Of a DNA stretch of 64,000 nucleotides, positions 1 to 10,161 are shown in pieces. Under the pieces are notes generated by a model. The model made no database searches, was not told where the DNA came from, and saw only the letters and a list, made by a program, of their open reading frames with translations. Location: positions 169,747 to 233,746 of the forward strand of contig MU001683.1 in assembly GCA_010093515.1 (NCBI GenBank). The letters are read 5' to 3'. Source of the DNA: Lineolata rhizophorae (lineage: Eukaryota > Ascomycota > Dothideomycetes > Lineolatales > Lineolataceae). Numbering within the stretch: the first letter of the stretch is position 1; the number at the start of each line of letters is the position of its first letter. A program made the translations under genes and the position numbers.

Positions 1-837
1 CCTACCAGCAACCTCCGAATCGTTCGCAAGTCGCGCCAGGGCTTTGTAGTGGGCCGGGTAGTAGGTGTAGGAAGGTTTGCTGAAGAAGGCGAACATGACG
101 TAAAGGATGATGATGGCATTAAACGCTCCCAGAAAAAGAGCAGTGTTGCGAAGGTAATGGCGCATGCGTGAGGGCTGGCGGGACCGGCCGCAGGTAATGA
201 TGGACGCGAAAAGGGTAAAAATAAGACCTAATGATCTGACAATGCACGAAGCGACATTGGGGACCAAGCCGGTGGATGAAGAAGGGGTTGAAGGTCGCGA
301 AGACCACGGCGGGTTGGGCAAAGGGGTATACGAAGGTGACGAATTGCGCAATGATTTTGGGATCCACGAAGAAATGCCGTGCCTCGACAATGAAGAATAA
401 CGGAACGACCTCACGCTCCACGACCGTATGCCGGAGCGCGAAGACGGAAAAGGGTTCCACGGCCACGGAGGCCAGAAAGAATTATTATTCCGCGCACCGG
501 CGGAGTAGGCGGCGGCGGGATGGCGCTTGGAAAGCGCCTCTCCATTGTCGTTAAGGGTGTCATAATCGTAAGAATCATCATTACGGTCTATGGAAGGAGG
601 AGCGCCCCAACGGGTGGGGAAAGTTCTGCGGTCGTGGTAGTCGTAGGCGGACCCATCTGGATGGGCAAGGAAAGCGCGCCGCTCGTCGTCGTCGTCTTCG
701 TCGAAGCCCGACGACGAAGAACGCGTCCGCGACAACGGGTCCATTGTCGGCGACGCCGAGTAGTGGAAGAGCTCGACTCGCTCGCCGCTGCTGGCTGAGG
801 CAGCACGCGCGCGACCGCCGGCCGGAGGAAGAGCCAT
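1..837 (-). CDS. GT69 (CAP59/CMT1-like) mannosyltransferase, N-terminal part, truncated by window edge
   Basis: An uninterrupted minus-strand frame runs from ATG at 837 to base 1 (279 codons) and continues outside the window. Residues 1-225 are a hydrophilic N-terminal tail rich in Ser, Arg, Asp and Pro with an acidic stretch (EDDDDE). A single hydrophobic segment follows at about residues 231-250 (ALFLGAFNAIIILYVMFAFF), then a PSYTYYPAHYKAL-type stem. A long cytoplasmic tail, one signal anchor and this stem are what I know from ascomycete GT69 proteins related to Cryptococcus CAP59/CMT1, which are Golgi type II membrane alpha-1,3-mannosyltransferases. The catalytic domain is outside the window, so the family call rests on the N-terminal part only. 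No ATG lies in frame between 837 and the upstream stop, so 837 is the likely start. A different start using an upstream intron (ATG near 932) is possible. Confidence 0.6.
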   Translation of the reverse strand, partial: MALPPAGGRARAASASSGERVELFHYSASPTMDPLSRTRSSSSGFDEDDDDERRAFLAHPDGSAYDYHDRRTFPTRWGAPPSIDRNDDSYDYDTLNDNGEALSKRHPAAAYSAGARNNNSFWPPWPWNPFPSSRSGIRSWSVRSFRYSSLSRHGISSWIPKSLRNSSPSYTPLPNPPWSSRPSTPSSSTGLVPNVASCIVRSLGLIFTLFASIITCGRSRQPSRMRHYLRNTALFLGAFNAIIILYVMFAFFSKPSYTYYPAHYKALARLANDSEVAGR

Positions 838-1570
838 CTCCGCCACGGCGAACGGCTCGCTTGACGACAGTAGGGCAGAGTCGGAAGATGCTGTAGGAGG
901 CGTGATTAAGGCACAAGGGCTTCGCTCATGGAGGATATGCGAGAAAGAAGAGGTTCCGGGGGGGTGATGGCTAGCACCAGGCGGCGCGTCGGCTCCAGCG
1001 CTAAGAAAGCAACCGCGCGGGGCACGCGGGGAGGGAGGTGGTCAGGCGGAACAGGACAGGTCGTGAAGGAGGGCCCAAAGTGGGTGTGTGGGCGGCTGAA
1101 AGTCGCGCGTGCCGCGGTGGTAGCGAACGCGCTACCGGCTGCCGAACCCTACCAGCCCATGCGAAGAAGTCGGAAGAGAAGACGGAAGGAACGTGCGGCG
1201 GAGGGCGTGAAGGCCAAAGAAATTGGGGCCGGAGAAGGCGCGGCGAGCGAGCGAGTTGAGAGTGTAGGTGAGGAGCAAAAGATGCCGTGTATGCAGCGGC
1301 GAAGGGGGAGCTGGGCCACGGCAGCAAGGCCCCGTCTCTGCTCGGGGCAGGCGCGCCGCAGCTGGCAGGGCAAGGAAGGCGGTGCAAGGCCCGCATTGCG
1401 CGTGCAGGGGCGAGCCGGGGCGTTGCTTCTTTCGCTCCGCAGGACCCTCGGGTCGCGGGCGGTCCAATCTCAGGGCGCGGCACGCGCGCGGCGTGGGCGG
1501 CGACGCGCTCTGGCTGGTCGATCCGCGCCCGCACCCCCGGGACGGCACCGCGCCGATTGAGGGCTGGCGA

Positions 1571-1590
1571 GGGGAGGGGAGGGGAGGGGG
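1571..1590 (+). repeat. G-quadruplex-type tract, four runs of 4-5 G with single-A loops
   Basis: The tract is GGGG-A-GGGG-A-GGGG-A-GGGGG, about 735 bp upstream of the GT69-like start codon. Four runs of at least three G with one-base loops fit the canonical intramolecular G4 pattern. Folding in the cell and any regulatory role are inference. Confidence 0.6.
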
Positions 1591-2469
1591 CCGCCGCCGG
1601 GGAACCAAGCCAACGCTCGCTGACGCAGTTGTGCAGTTGTTTTAGGCGAAAATCGCGACGCCCGCCAGCCAAGCCGCGTCCTATCAACACCCACTAACAT
1701 GCGCTGCCAGGAGGGAAAACCGGGCGGGGTCGAGTTAGCCGGCCGGTGCCTTCGGGCCCAGTCAATTGAGGATGGTAGGAGAGGCCAATTTCACTACGCC
1801 TTGTAACCGAGCCTGGCGTGCAGATAATGTAATAGGAGGCTGATGAAAGAGCGCGCCCGCCCCCAATCCCACGGGCGCCGAAAGTTCCCCGTGCCGCATT
1901 CCATGGCAACCCACAGCAGCTGCTACACACCTGCAGCGCCGCGTGAAGCAGAGGGCGGGCTCTCACGGCACGCACAGCAGTTAGCGCTCTGCGGCCAAGC
2001 AACTGCAGCGATGCGATCTCCAACTCTTCCGGAACCCTTCGACGGCGTCCTGCGACAGACCCACGCGGCACTCAGCGCGCCCCGCAATTGGCCGAACAAT
2101 GCTGCCGGACCCAAACGCCCGAGCCCCGTGGCTCGCTCGCTCAACCGACGTCCCCACAGGTGGCCTTTTCCTCGGCTCGCCTGCTTTGCCAGATAAGGGG
2201 GCGGCGTCGCGCCGCGCCGCGCCGCGCCGCGGCTGCGCCACACTGGGCCACCTCTCGGGGCCCCTTCGTGCTTGGCTGACCCGTCCAGAATGCGCAGCTT
2301 GACCCGACGCGCGTTCGGCGCCCGTCCCTTTCACAGTCAGTCGTCCGAGTGAGATCTCACCAGCGTCTCCAACCGCATGTTTTCGAACGGTCCAACGCCC
2401 ATCCATTCGCACCGTTTTGTTTTGCTAAAATTAGGGCTTCCGCTCGTTTCGCAGCCTTTTGTGACGGAT

Positions 2470-2505
2470 ATGTACATACATATGTACATACATATGTACC
2501 TATGT
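2470..2505. repeat. Tandem 12-mer repeat of GTACATACATAT, internally palindromic
   Basis: The unit GTACATACATAT occurs about two and a half times in a row and decays into GTACCTATGTAG. Because ATGTACAT is its own reverse complement, the tract can form small hairpins. It looks like a simple microsatellite. Confidence 0.6.
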
Positions 2506-3441
2506 AGGCAAACGGCGCGCTAGGCAGTGTGGCGCGCGGCCCCTATCACTGTTCGCGCGCTTCGCGCTGCGGATTTCGCTTCCCGGAACTACGTATCGGA
2601 TACGAATTACGGCATCTATGAGTACTTTACTGCTTTGATACGTCGTACTACGAAACCAGTTCCGTTCACCTGGACTGGACAATCTGTCAGCTTTCAAGCT
2701 CATTTCATGGGCTCAGCCACGAGAAATGAGGTCATTTCAGTTCAGCAAACGGGGTCGGAAGCACCTCGCTTCATCGTGCGCCCGGGAATCCACCGTCTTC
2801 TACAGAGTACGTAGCGTCTCTTTGCATCGGCTGGTCCTCCGCATGTTCCTCGCCTTTCTCGTGGGCACGACGAAGCAGTATCTTGTTCTCCATACAAAGT
2901 ATGTCTTCTGTCGATGCCTCCTTTAATTTCTGCCTCTTCCGTAGGTTGTGCAAAACCTGCAAAACCAACTGCTTTCAGACCTGAGCGCACATAGTACTAA
3001 ACCGAGCCGCGACTCGGCAGGCCTGAGCTGTGGCAGTGCTTGAGTCTTTGCTCTGCGTCATGTAGGAGGCCCAGCTCCGGTCAGGTCGGCCTCCCGTAAT
3101 CTAGGTAGTTTCCGGCCTAGTAAGACTCGCGTACGCTTGTCCTCATGTAGACATTTCGTGATCTATTAAGCTACTAGTGGCTAGTGCGGCACAACAACAT
3201 TGTCTGAAGCGCCTAAGGTAAGGTAGACTTTTTATTCTGTATCGTCACCACCGCCCTTCAATAATCAAAGTGGTGTCCAGATTTCCCTAGCTCAGTATCC
3301 CGGGAATGTCGCTTGACAATGCTCAAGTCACCTAAACTTTACCGTTGACAACATTGCCTAATCCTTCATGAATCTCGTAACATGCTTACAGCACCCCATT
3401 ATCACATCTTTCGTCACACTTAATCCCTACTAACCTCTTGC

Positions 3442-4575
3442 TCAACCCTTGTCCATCCTCTCCAAAGCGCCGCCTTTGCTCTCAATGAAGACGAATGAGA
3501 AGCGCAGACCGATCTCCATTTGGTGTGGATCGCTAAGGACGTGACACTCATCTTGAAGCAGCATCAACACGGCCCTTCGGAAGGACCCGAAGGAGGCGTG
3601 CGCTAGGCCAAGGGTGATATCTGGTTTCGGAGTCTCAAGACTGTTTGGGTTCTCGGAGGAGACATCGCTTGGAGCGGTGGATGGCACGTTGAATATAGGA
3701 TTGTGGAATGAAGCGATTGGCTGAGTCTGTGGGCTGGTTGGCGGCCTGTTGAAGAACCGGGGGAACAGGAGAGACGAAATCGTAGGGGGACGGTGCTGTT
3801 GGTTTGAGCCCCGATCGCCATGCTATGCAAGGACGCAACTAGCGTCCGCTTTGAACATTTGATGCAAAATTAAAGCTACAGACTCACGTTTCACAGATGC
3901 ACTCACCATTACATTGTCCGGCTCAAGTCTGTTCAATGGCTGTAACAAGCCCAGAAACAAGTTTCTAGTCCATTCTTTCTCCCCGGCGCATTTCTTTGCC
4001 CACACCCTCGATTCCTCGCAATATTACTTCGTCAGCCCATCAACCACTCCCTAGTAGCTGTCTGTCCGCATTCCTCTGCCAAAGACGTGGACAAGCGGTT
4101 CCTCGATTTCCGCAGGGGCTTCGGGGTAGTGGTCTACAAAGACGTTCGTATTCGCCATGTTTATCGCCCGATATTGCGGATTGTGCGCTTTCCTGACCGG
4201 ACTTGGGGAGCGTTGGCGTTCAGTCAGCTTTGCTGTTCTCCGTCGAGAGCCCCTCAAAGCGGTGACTCTGGGTGTTGGTGGGGGTGGAGCCATCTCGAGA
4301 TCGCTGCCGCTTTTGCAATCGTTGGGCCAGTGTTGGATCAATCGCACGCGGCCAGATGCCCACTCCTCAAACGACTTCGATTCTGTTGCGTAGTTAAGAG
4401 CGTCAGGTGCCCTTGGTGTGAACGATGGTAGATCCGATTTGCGCAGGTCGTACCTAAATGCGCTAGCGTTGTGGGGCTTGCAGCGCTTAGAGCCGTGTAT
4501 GTTAGCGTCTGCGCACTCATCTGGGTCAGCACTACGCTTCGTCGCAGTATAGAGACAATGCAGCGACGTAGAATG
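3442..4575 (-). pseudogene. Fungal PD-(D/E)XK nuclease-like protein, probably a remnant
   Basis: The minus strand reads as several coding-like pieces in different frames. Piece one, about 4565-4051, includes FEEWASGRVRLIQHW and a basic Arg/Ser/Pro linker. Piece two, about 4020-3920, includes ESRVWAKKCAGEKEW. Piece three, about 3720-3442, includes KPDITLGLAH and later FVFIESKGGA. The PD of KPD and the E-x-K of IESK, 40-50 residues apart with a hydrophobic strand before ESK, match the PD-(D/E)XK active-site pattern of a large, often lineage-expanded fungal family. I see no ATG for piece one, and the frame stops soon after the ESK motif although the family normally continues. I therefore read it as a relic beside an AT-rich block. 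Introns joining the pieces (for example GTGAGT..GTAG near 3915-3885) are possible, so an intact spliced gene is not fully excluded. Confidence 0.35.
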
Positions 4576-7179
4576 TCAATGGGCTTGATTTGGAGTTAAC
4601 GGAATGTTATAATAGTCACCAGCGTAGAGTCAGTAATCGATTAAATAGGTATCAGTTGTGTCGTCCAGAACCGTTTCACGTGTAGCATCCAGTTGAATAG
4701 TTTCTTCGGCCTATTGTTAAGTACAAGTTAGAACTACCAGAAGAAGATATCAGAAATCATTTGATATAACTCTTACAGCATAGTCTTCAAACTAAATAAT
4801 CTAATTAGCCGAGAGTGAGGAAGCCAAGCGAGTAGTAAAGGGGAAGTTCTCGCAGAGCCGAAGTATCGATATTCTCACCGATACTTCAAAGCAATACCGA
4901 TCAGTCTCTTATATTCGATTGGTCATGTATCGGTGGTATTATTGGCTAGTCCACTCGGGCCAATAGTGGGCATAATTCTACCAGACTTTCATATAACACG
5001 GATAGCTTCAAATACGAAGGATTTAATACACGACGCTATCTTACACGTCGGAGTGCCAATATATTTTGATACCAGCGACCTTTTAGCTGGATAAAATCAA
5101 AGAAAAACCATAAGTTTCCTATCTAGTATCCTGGTTGCTCGCTTAATTTTCACGATATTTAGAAACCTACGTGCTAATTAATCTTGCCACGTCTTTGGTC
5201 TATATTAAGAGGCGAACTGACACTCCGTTCTAAAAATTTATATACTAAGCACATAGACGAAGATAGGATAAATATTTAAAGGCTAAGATGGTAGACTTAG
5301 ATCAGTACGTTTACCATATCCCGATGAGATTCGGTATAAACTTTTTGGTTTATAGTAGCACAGTCACGTGTGCGAGCTTCTATGACTACGGCTTGACTTC
5401 TTGAAGAATGGCCAGCTGCACCTAGAGTAAGCTCGAATGCTTCCCTTCGAATTCGAGTTTTTAGGTAGCAAAATGCTTGATCTCGACGACTTACTTGGAT
5501 ATACGGGCTTAGCAATACAGCAGACAAGGCAAACTTTGCTATAACTAAACTGTACAGGTTCTGGCTTCAATTTTAAAGTATCGTACAGAATATAAGTCTA
5601 CCCTTAAGCATACGCAGTCTACATGCCAAGCGAATAATATTTTTCATTTACCCAAGTTCAAACACTTAGCGCCTTGCAATTTTGCTATCAATTCCTAATT
5701 TGTCTAGAATACACAATGTTCCCATATGGCCTACATCTGCCTACACCGCAAGAGTTAGTTAGGTTATAGGCATAAAACATGTTTGCTCTCTCCGATATCG
5801 TAGTTTGAGTTTCTAAATTTTGATTATTAAAACAGTCTGAGGTAGAGCAGCTGAAAAATGGCCCTCGCTCGCCTAGCAATTTACACATGTTTGCCTAGCG
5901 ATACCAAAGAAAGCACGTGCACAATAGATCATCATGATCCTGCACGTGATCTTCTGCTATGTGTATGGTTGTATGTTGTGACACAACATACATCACCCTT
6001 TGTCCACGCAATTCCCACCATTAAACAAGACTTGCGTGATTTCTTTAGAGGTTAGCTTCCATATAACGTAAGAGGTAGAGGAAATCCAACTATTGGACCC
6101 AAAACTGTGGTTCATGTCTAGGTTCAGAATTGAAAGATACATAGGTTGCTAGGTGTTCGGCTAAGGCAATCGCTAAACCACCCTGTTGGGTTCTCATGAT
6201 TTGGCATTTGCCACCCACGAGAATATGCAGGACCTAGGCACCTGCTTCCTTGTCTCTTTGGGGGCTTCTTACGCAATAGAACTTACCGCACTTTCTTCTA
6301 CTCCTCTTTCTTCCATTTTCGACCAGTTCTCCTCGAGCTCTCTGACACCTGCTCCTGAAGTTTTACTCGCCTGTGCTTTGAGTAAGGCAGCAGGCTGTCA
6401 CAGGTACTACCCGTTGTATGCAAGCTGGTTCTGTCTCGCTTACCCAATTCAGAAGGCGGCTCGGTAGAGGGTTAGGCAAGGTACCTACTTAGGGCTTCTG
6501 TTGTTGCCGCTGCCTCGTCCACTCCTTCTCTACTACCCCGCCAACCTCTTACTTACCATCGCCATCACACCTGCCCTCCAGCACCCATCACTCATTCGTC
6601 GGCAAGAACTGAGGTAAGTAGTAGGCATCCATCTACGTCAGCCTATCACTATCTTCTTCTCTAGACGCTCGTGTCTTCGGGCCTGTTGCTTTGCGTCTTT
6701 GTTGACATCACGGCCACGCTTGGTGTCCGTGGACGCGACGCGTTGAAGACGAGCATCACAGGCATATTTTTTCCCCTTCCTAAGACAACGCGCTTCCAGC
6801 TTTTCCTCTCGCTTCTACCCCAACAGCGACGCATTCTGACATGCTTCATCTGCCAGTCGAGTTGTCTAGCAGCTAGAGCTCTAGCCGATTTCGTCCCACA
6901 GCCATTAGGAGCCTTTCTCTACACTTCGAAAGCATACGGTCAGCTCTCTACCCTACATGATACCGACGCATATTCAAACACTTGCATCTTATCTTGATCT
7001 TGTTCCGTTATATCTTCTCATCCTCTTTTCCACATGCACTACAAGCTTTCGTCTCAGCGTCCCCGCAGCTACAAACAAACTATGACAAACACTGACGAAT
7101 ATACAAATCAACAGGACAAGAAAGACGCTTGCATTCTCTGAGAATCCTAAAGTCCTTCAGCCAGGGACGTCCGAACGTC
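4576..7179. other. AT-rich block and long leader region; no gene recognised
   Basis: About 4600-6100 is clearly more AT-rich than the rest of the window, with stop codons in every frame and only short meaningless open stretches. This looks like mutated repeat DNA, but I could not recognise the source element. About 6300-7179 is pyrimidine-rich and leads into the repeat/RRM gene, so it probably holds its promoter and 5' UTR, perhaps with a leader intron. Confidence 0.5.
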
Positions 7180-10161
7180 ATGTCCGGCAGTCAAAATAAT
7201 CTCCCGATTGATGCACTTGCGCATACTCTGCGTTCGAGCTCTCGTCAAGCTGTCCAGCACTCCACCAACGGTGGCACTGGCGGCTCATCGCAGGCTCAAG
7301 GCGGGCGACAGACACCAGTGCCTAGTATTGTAGCTCCGAGCGACGAGGCAGTGCAAGCGCGTGAACTCCTTCTCGTTGAGGCTAGGTACAAGCTCGATAA
7401 CCTCAAGAATAGAGCCGCTGTGTTCACACAGCGCCGTATGGCGGAGCTTAATGCTCAACTTAAACCCGACACGCTCGAGTCTCCTCTTGGCAGCAATGCG
7501 AACAAGCAAGCCGATCAGAAGCCTACATCGGCCAGTACGTTTGACGGAGCCGGGGATGATTATCCGATATCTTATGATGCACTTTTCGCAGGCCCGCCTC
7601 AAGTTCCGGATCGTAAAGCTAGCCTTGGAGCCGTGGAAGGTCATAACATGGGAGCTGGCGCTCCGGTGCGTGCTGATTTGCCGGCGAGCCTTCGCAAGCC
7701 GAGCTTCCAGCAATTTGAACCCTTCCAGGTAACCGAGTCTCCTCCTGTCCCGGAAAAGTTCGCCCCGCCGGTTCCGGCCTCAGGCCCTCAAGCCCCAGCA
7801 GCGTCACCGTTGGCGCCGACTCAAGTCCAGCATCATACCTTGTTGCCGCCAAACTTCCATTCGCCATTTGGAGGAATTCAGCCGCATGGTACTAGGGTCC
7901 CTTCGCAGGGCTTCGTCGCCTCGCAGGGCTTTGCTGCTCCGCAGGGTTTTGGTCCTCCGCAGGGTTTTGGTCCTCCGCAAGGCTTTGGCACTCCTCAAGG
8001 CTTTGGTACTCCACAAGGCTTTGGCGCTCCTCAGGACTTTGGCACTTCGCAGGGCTTTGGAACTCCTCAAGGTTTCGGCACTCCTCAAGGCTTTGCCAGT
8101 TCTCAGGGCTTTGCCAATCCACAGGGTTTTCCAAATCCGCAGGGTTTTCCCAATCCGCAGGGTTTTGCCAACCCCCAGGGTTTCGCTCCCCCGTTCCAGG
8201 TCTTTATTACCCCTCAAGAGACCTTCATACAGCAGTTGCTGAACTACATGCAGTCTTCCAATCCAACAATGCAGACAAGTCGCATGCCAACGCACTCCGG
8301 ACTGCCTCAGGGCATGATGCATTCACGGTTTGCGACGCCGCAATCGCCCGCTGGGCCTTCGGCTATGCCGTCGCAGAAACCTACAGTGATGCAGATGAAC
8401 AATTTGCAATATGGCCACCCTACTCTTCCTTCTCGTGCCGCCACTCCGCAGAACAATAACGCCATGAATACTAAAACGGGCGACCAGGGTGACCAGGTGA
8501 GGCCCGATCTGCATCGTCCAACCCCCAAAGTTCCTGATTCCGTTGAAACGGCTGGGGGCCAAAATGCAGACGAGGCTAAGCGTCTCGAAGACAAGGCGGC
8601 CCGTGAGAAAAAAGCTCGCGAAGAATTTAAGCGCACTTTCCAAGAGAACATGGAGAAGCGTCACGAGGAAGAGATGAACAAGGGCGCAGGAAACCAGGAG
8701 GACGCTCTCGCTGTATGGTATAACGAACAGCGTAACACTCTGGCACTAAAGATTAAACATGAGAGCATTCTTTTGGACGAGAATATGAAGCGTAGCCAAG
8801 AGCTCTCTGATCGCCGCAAGGAGCTGACGACTGAGATGGGGGCGCTTACGAAGAAGCTGGAAGATCACGCCAAGAAGGAGAAGGAGGCTCGCGCAGATGC
8901 TATCAACATCTACCTCCGCATGACAAAGCTCCAGGGTGATATGAATGATCTGGAGAAAAAGGCCGACAAGAACTTGAAAAAGCTTAGCGCGCAGGCTTCT
9001 CAGCTCAATCTCTCGCCGGAGGCCGCTCGTGTCGGCACTACTTCCCAAAATACGATTTTGCCAGCAACTAAGAAACATTCGGATGTTCCTCCAGCCGCCA
9101 AGGACACTTCTCCCTCGCCGTCTCCCCGCCAGGTTGCCATGGAGCCTTCTACTAACCCTGCTTCGGAGAAAAATGTGGATCCCACGCAGACTGTTCCTGC
9201 AGATGACACCAAAGCAGAAGAGGATTCCCATCTTAAGCCTGCTAAAGCGACTTCCCAACATACCAAGGAGACTCCTTCAAAGGACACGCTATCTCGCCCT
9301 ACGACTTCTTCCTCGAACGACTTTATGACAACTGCCGCTGTTTTGGCAGTCCACAAGAATACGGTTTCGCCTGCCACCAAGTCACCGGGCCCGTGGACTC
9401 CTGTGAATCCTTACAAGGCTAAGCCTAAAATTGTCGAAGAGCCCAAGTTGGATACTATCGGATCATCTTCCGAAGCAGAGAAGACTGGCCTCTCCGAATT
9501 CCAAAAGGACGCTGCCAGGGCCAACGTTCAGACGGAGGGGATCAATCGCTTTAATGCTTGGCCTCGTGCAATTGAGCGTCAGGTTAAGCCGCTGAAAGTT
9601 CGTAGCGTTAAAGTTTCGAATATCCCGTCCAACTTTACGATCGAAAAGCTCTACCGTCACGTTTGGGGCGGTAATCTTGAAGGCGCGCAGTTTAAGCCCG
9701 GCTCTAGCACCGCTATTGTCTTCTTTATGCAGCCTGAGGGTTGCTCGCAATACGTCAAGGATACTGCAAATGGGGTTGATGTAAAGAATGACAACGGTAC
9801 CAATACCGGAGGCGTCCTCTATGTGGACAAGCGCAACGAACCCGACCCTGTGAGTGCACGCCTTGAAAGCTATATCAAGGCTATGGCCACGCGCTGCGTG
9901 CTTGTCGAGCGTATCGACAAGGAGTGGGGCGATCTTGGTCTGAAGCGTGCTGCCGGCTTGGATAGTCGCTCTCTCGCTTTCATGCGTCGTGGAACGAACA
10001 AGTTTAGAGAGCTCTGGGTCGAGTTCCAGTTTACGTGGATCGCAGACGCAATGAGTTTCTACTGCATGGTCGTCCGCGACGAGATCGACTGGTCTGGTGT
10101 TGAGGTCCACTTTGCCGCCGACCCGTGTGCCCTTGCTAAGGGCCCGCGCGGCACATACTAA
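7180..10161 (+). CDS. Unrecognised 993-residue protein: PQGFxx repeat, coiled coil, C-terminal RRM-like domains
   Basis: The start is the ATG at 7180 (MSGSQNN); the frame is also open upstream without an ATG. No intron is needed. In order the protein shows: a polar Pro/Gln/Ser-rich region (1-240) with a short helical stretch near 65-90; about 16 tandem hexapeptides of the PQGFGx type (about 241-337); a charged Lys/Glu-rich coiled coil (about 461-610); a Ser/Thr/Lys/Pro-rich linker (610-800); and a folded C-terminus. The C-terminus has an RRM-like unit (about 806-900, VRSVKVSNIP at strand 1) and a second alpha/beta unit (about 904-986, TRCVLVERID). A low-complexity aromatic repeat plus RNA-binding-like folds suggests an RNA-associated, possibly condensate-forming protein, but that is inference. 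Codons are less C-ending than in neighbouring genes (many GCT, CCT, TTT), and it sits beside the AT-rich block, so it may be young, fast-evolving or transferred. Confidence 0.75.
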   Translation: MSGSQNNLPIDALAHTLRSSSRQAVQHSTNGGTGGSSQAQGGRQTPVPSIVAPSDEAVQARELLLVEARYKLDNLKNRAAVFTQRRMAELNAQLKPDTLESPLGSNANKQADQKPTSASTFDGAGDDYPISYDALFAGPPQVPDRKASLGAVEGHNMGAGAPVRADLPASLRKPSFQQFEPFQVTESPPVPEKFAPPVPASGPQAPAASPLAPTQVQHHTLLPPNFHSPFGGIQPHGTRVPSQGFVASQGFAAPQGFGPPQGFGPPQGFGTPQGFGTPQGFGAPQDFGTSQGFGTPQGFGTPQGFASSQGFANPQGFPNPQGFPNPQGFANPQGFAPPFQVFITPQETFIQQLLNYMQSSNPTMQTSRMPTHSGLPQGMMHSRFATPQSPAGPSAMPSQKPTVMQMNNLQYGHPTLPSRAATPQNNNAMNTKTGDQGDQVRPDLHRPTPKVPDSVETAGGQNADEAKRLEDKAAREKKAREEFKRTFQENMEKRHEEEMNKGAGNQEDALAVWYNEQRNTLALKIKHESILLDENMKRSQELSDRRKELTTEMGALTKKLEDHAKKEKEARADAINIYLRMTKLQGDMNDLEKKADKNLKKLSAQASQLNLSPEAARVGTTSQNTILPATKKHSDVPPAAKDTSPSPSPRQVAMEPSTNPASEKNVDPTQTVPADDTKAEEDSHLKPAKATSQHTKETPSKDTLSRPTTSSSNDFMTTAAVLAVHKNTVSPATKSPGPWTPVNPYKAKPKIVEEPKLDTIGSSSEAEKTGLSEFQKDAARANVQTEGINRFNAWPRAIERQVKPLKVRSVKVSNIPSNFTIEKLYRHVWGGNLEGAQFKPGSSTAIVFFMQPEGCSQYVKDTANGVDVKNDNGTNTGGVLYVDKRNEPDPVSARLESYIKAMATRCVLVERIDKEWGDLGLKRAAGLDSRSLAFMRRGTNKFRELWVEFQFTWIADAMSFYCMVVRDEIDWSGVEVHFAADPCALAKGPRGTY
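7901..8193 (+). repeat. In-frame 18-bp tandem repeat encoding PQGF(G/A/P)x
   Basis: About 16 consecutive 18-bp units each encode a hexapeptide such as PQGFGT, PQGFGA or PQGFPN. Units differ by synonymous changes (CAG/CAA, GGC/GGT, TTT/TTC) and by the last residue, so the array is old enough to have diverged but keeps its period. One unit reads PQDFGT. Phe at every sixth residue gives a regular aromatic spacing. Confidence 0.85.

Larger units (their letters stand above)
838..3441. other. Intergenic, GC-rich then mixed; no supported gene
   Basis: This 2.6 kb lies upstream of the GT69-like gene. 900-2300 is very GC-rich and open in many frames on both strands, as expected by chance from such composition, and none of those frames shows a recognisable domain. 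It holds a G-quadruplex-type tract (1571-1590), a GCCGC repeat around 2205-2235 and a TACATA repeat (2470-2505). From 2.5 kb the composition becomes more AT-rich. I see no gene. Confidence 0.6.

Noticed and set aside
119-466. Hydrophobic minus-strand frame of 115 codons overlapping the GT69-like gene
   Set aside because: The frame from 837 to 1 is uninterrupted and carries the signal anchor and stem; this one is its shifted shadow.
1001-1690. Minus-strand frame of 229 codons in GC-rich DNA upstream of the GT69-like gene
   Set aside because: Several frames on both strands are open over the same bases; none has a motif.
2527-2814. Open frame with VPFTWTGQSVSFQ resembling a gypsy RT/RNase H border
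   Set aside because: The similarity is a few residues long and no other retroelement feature lies nearby.
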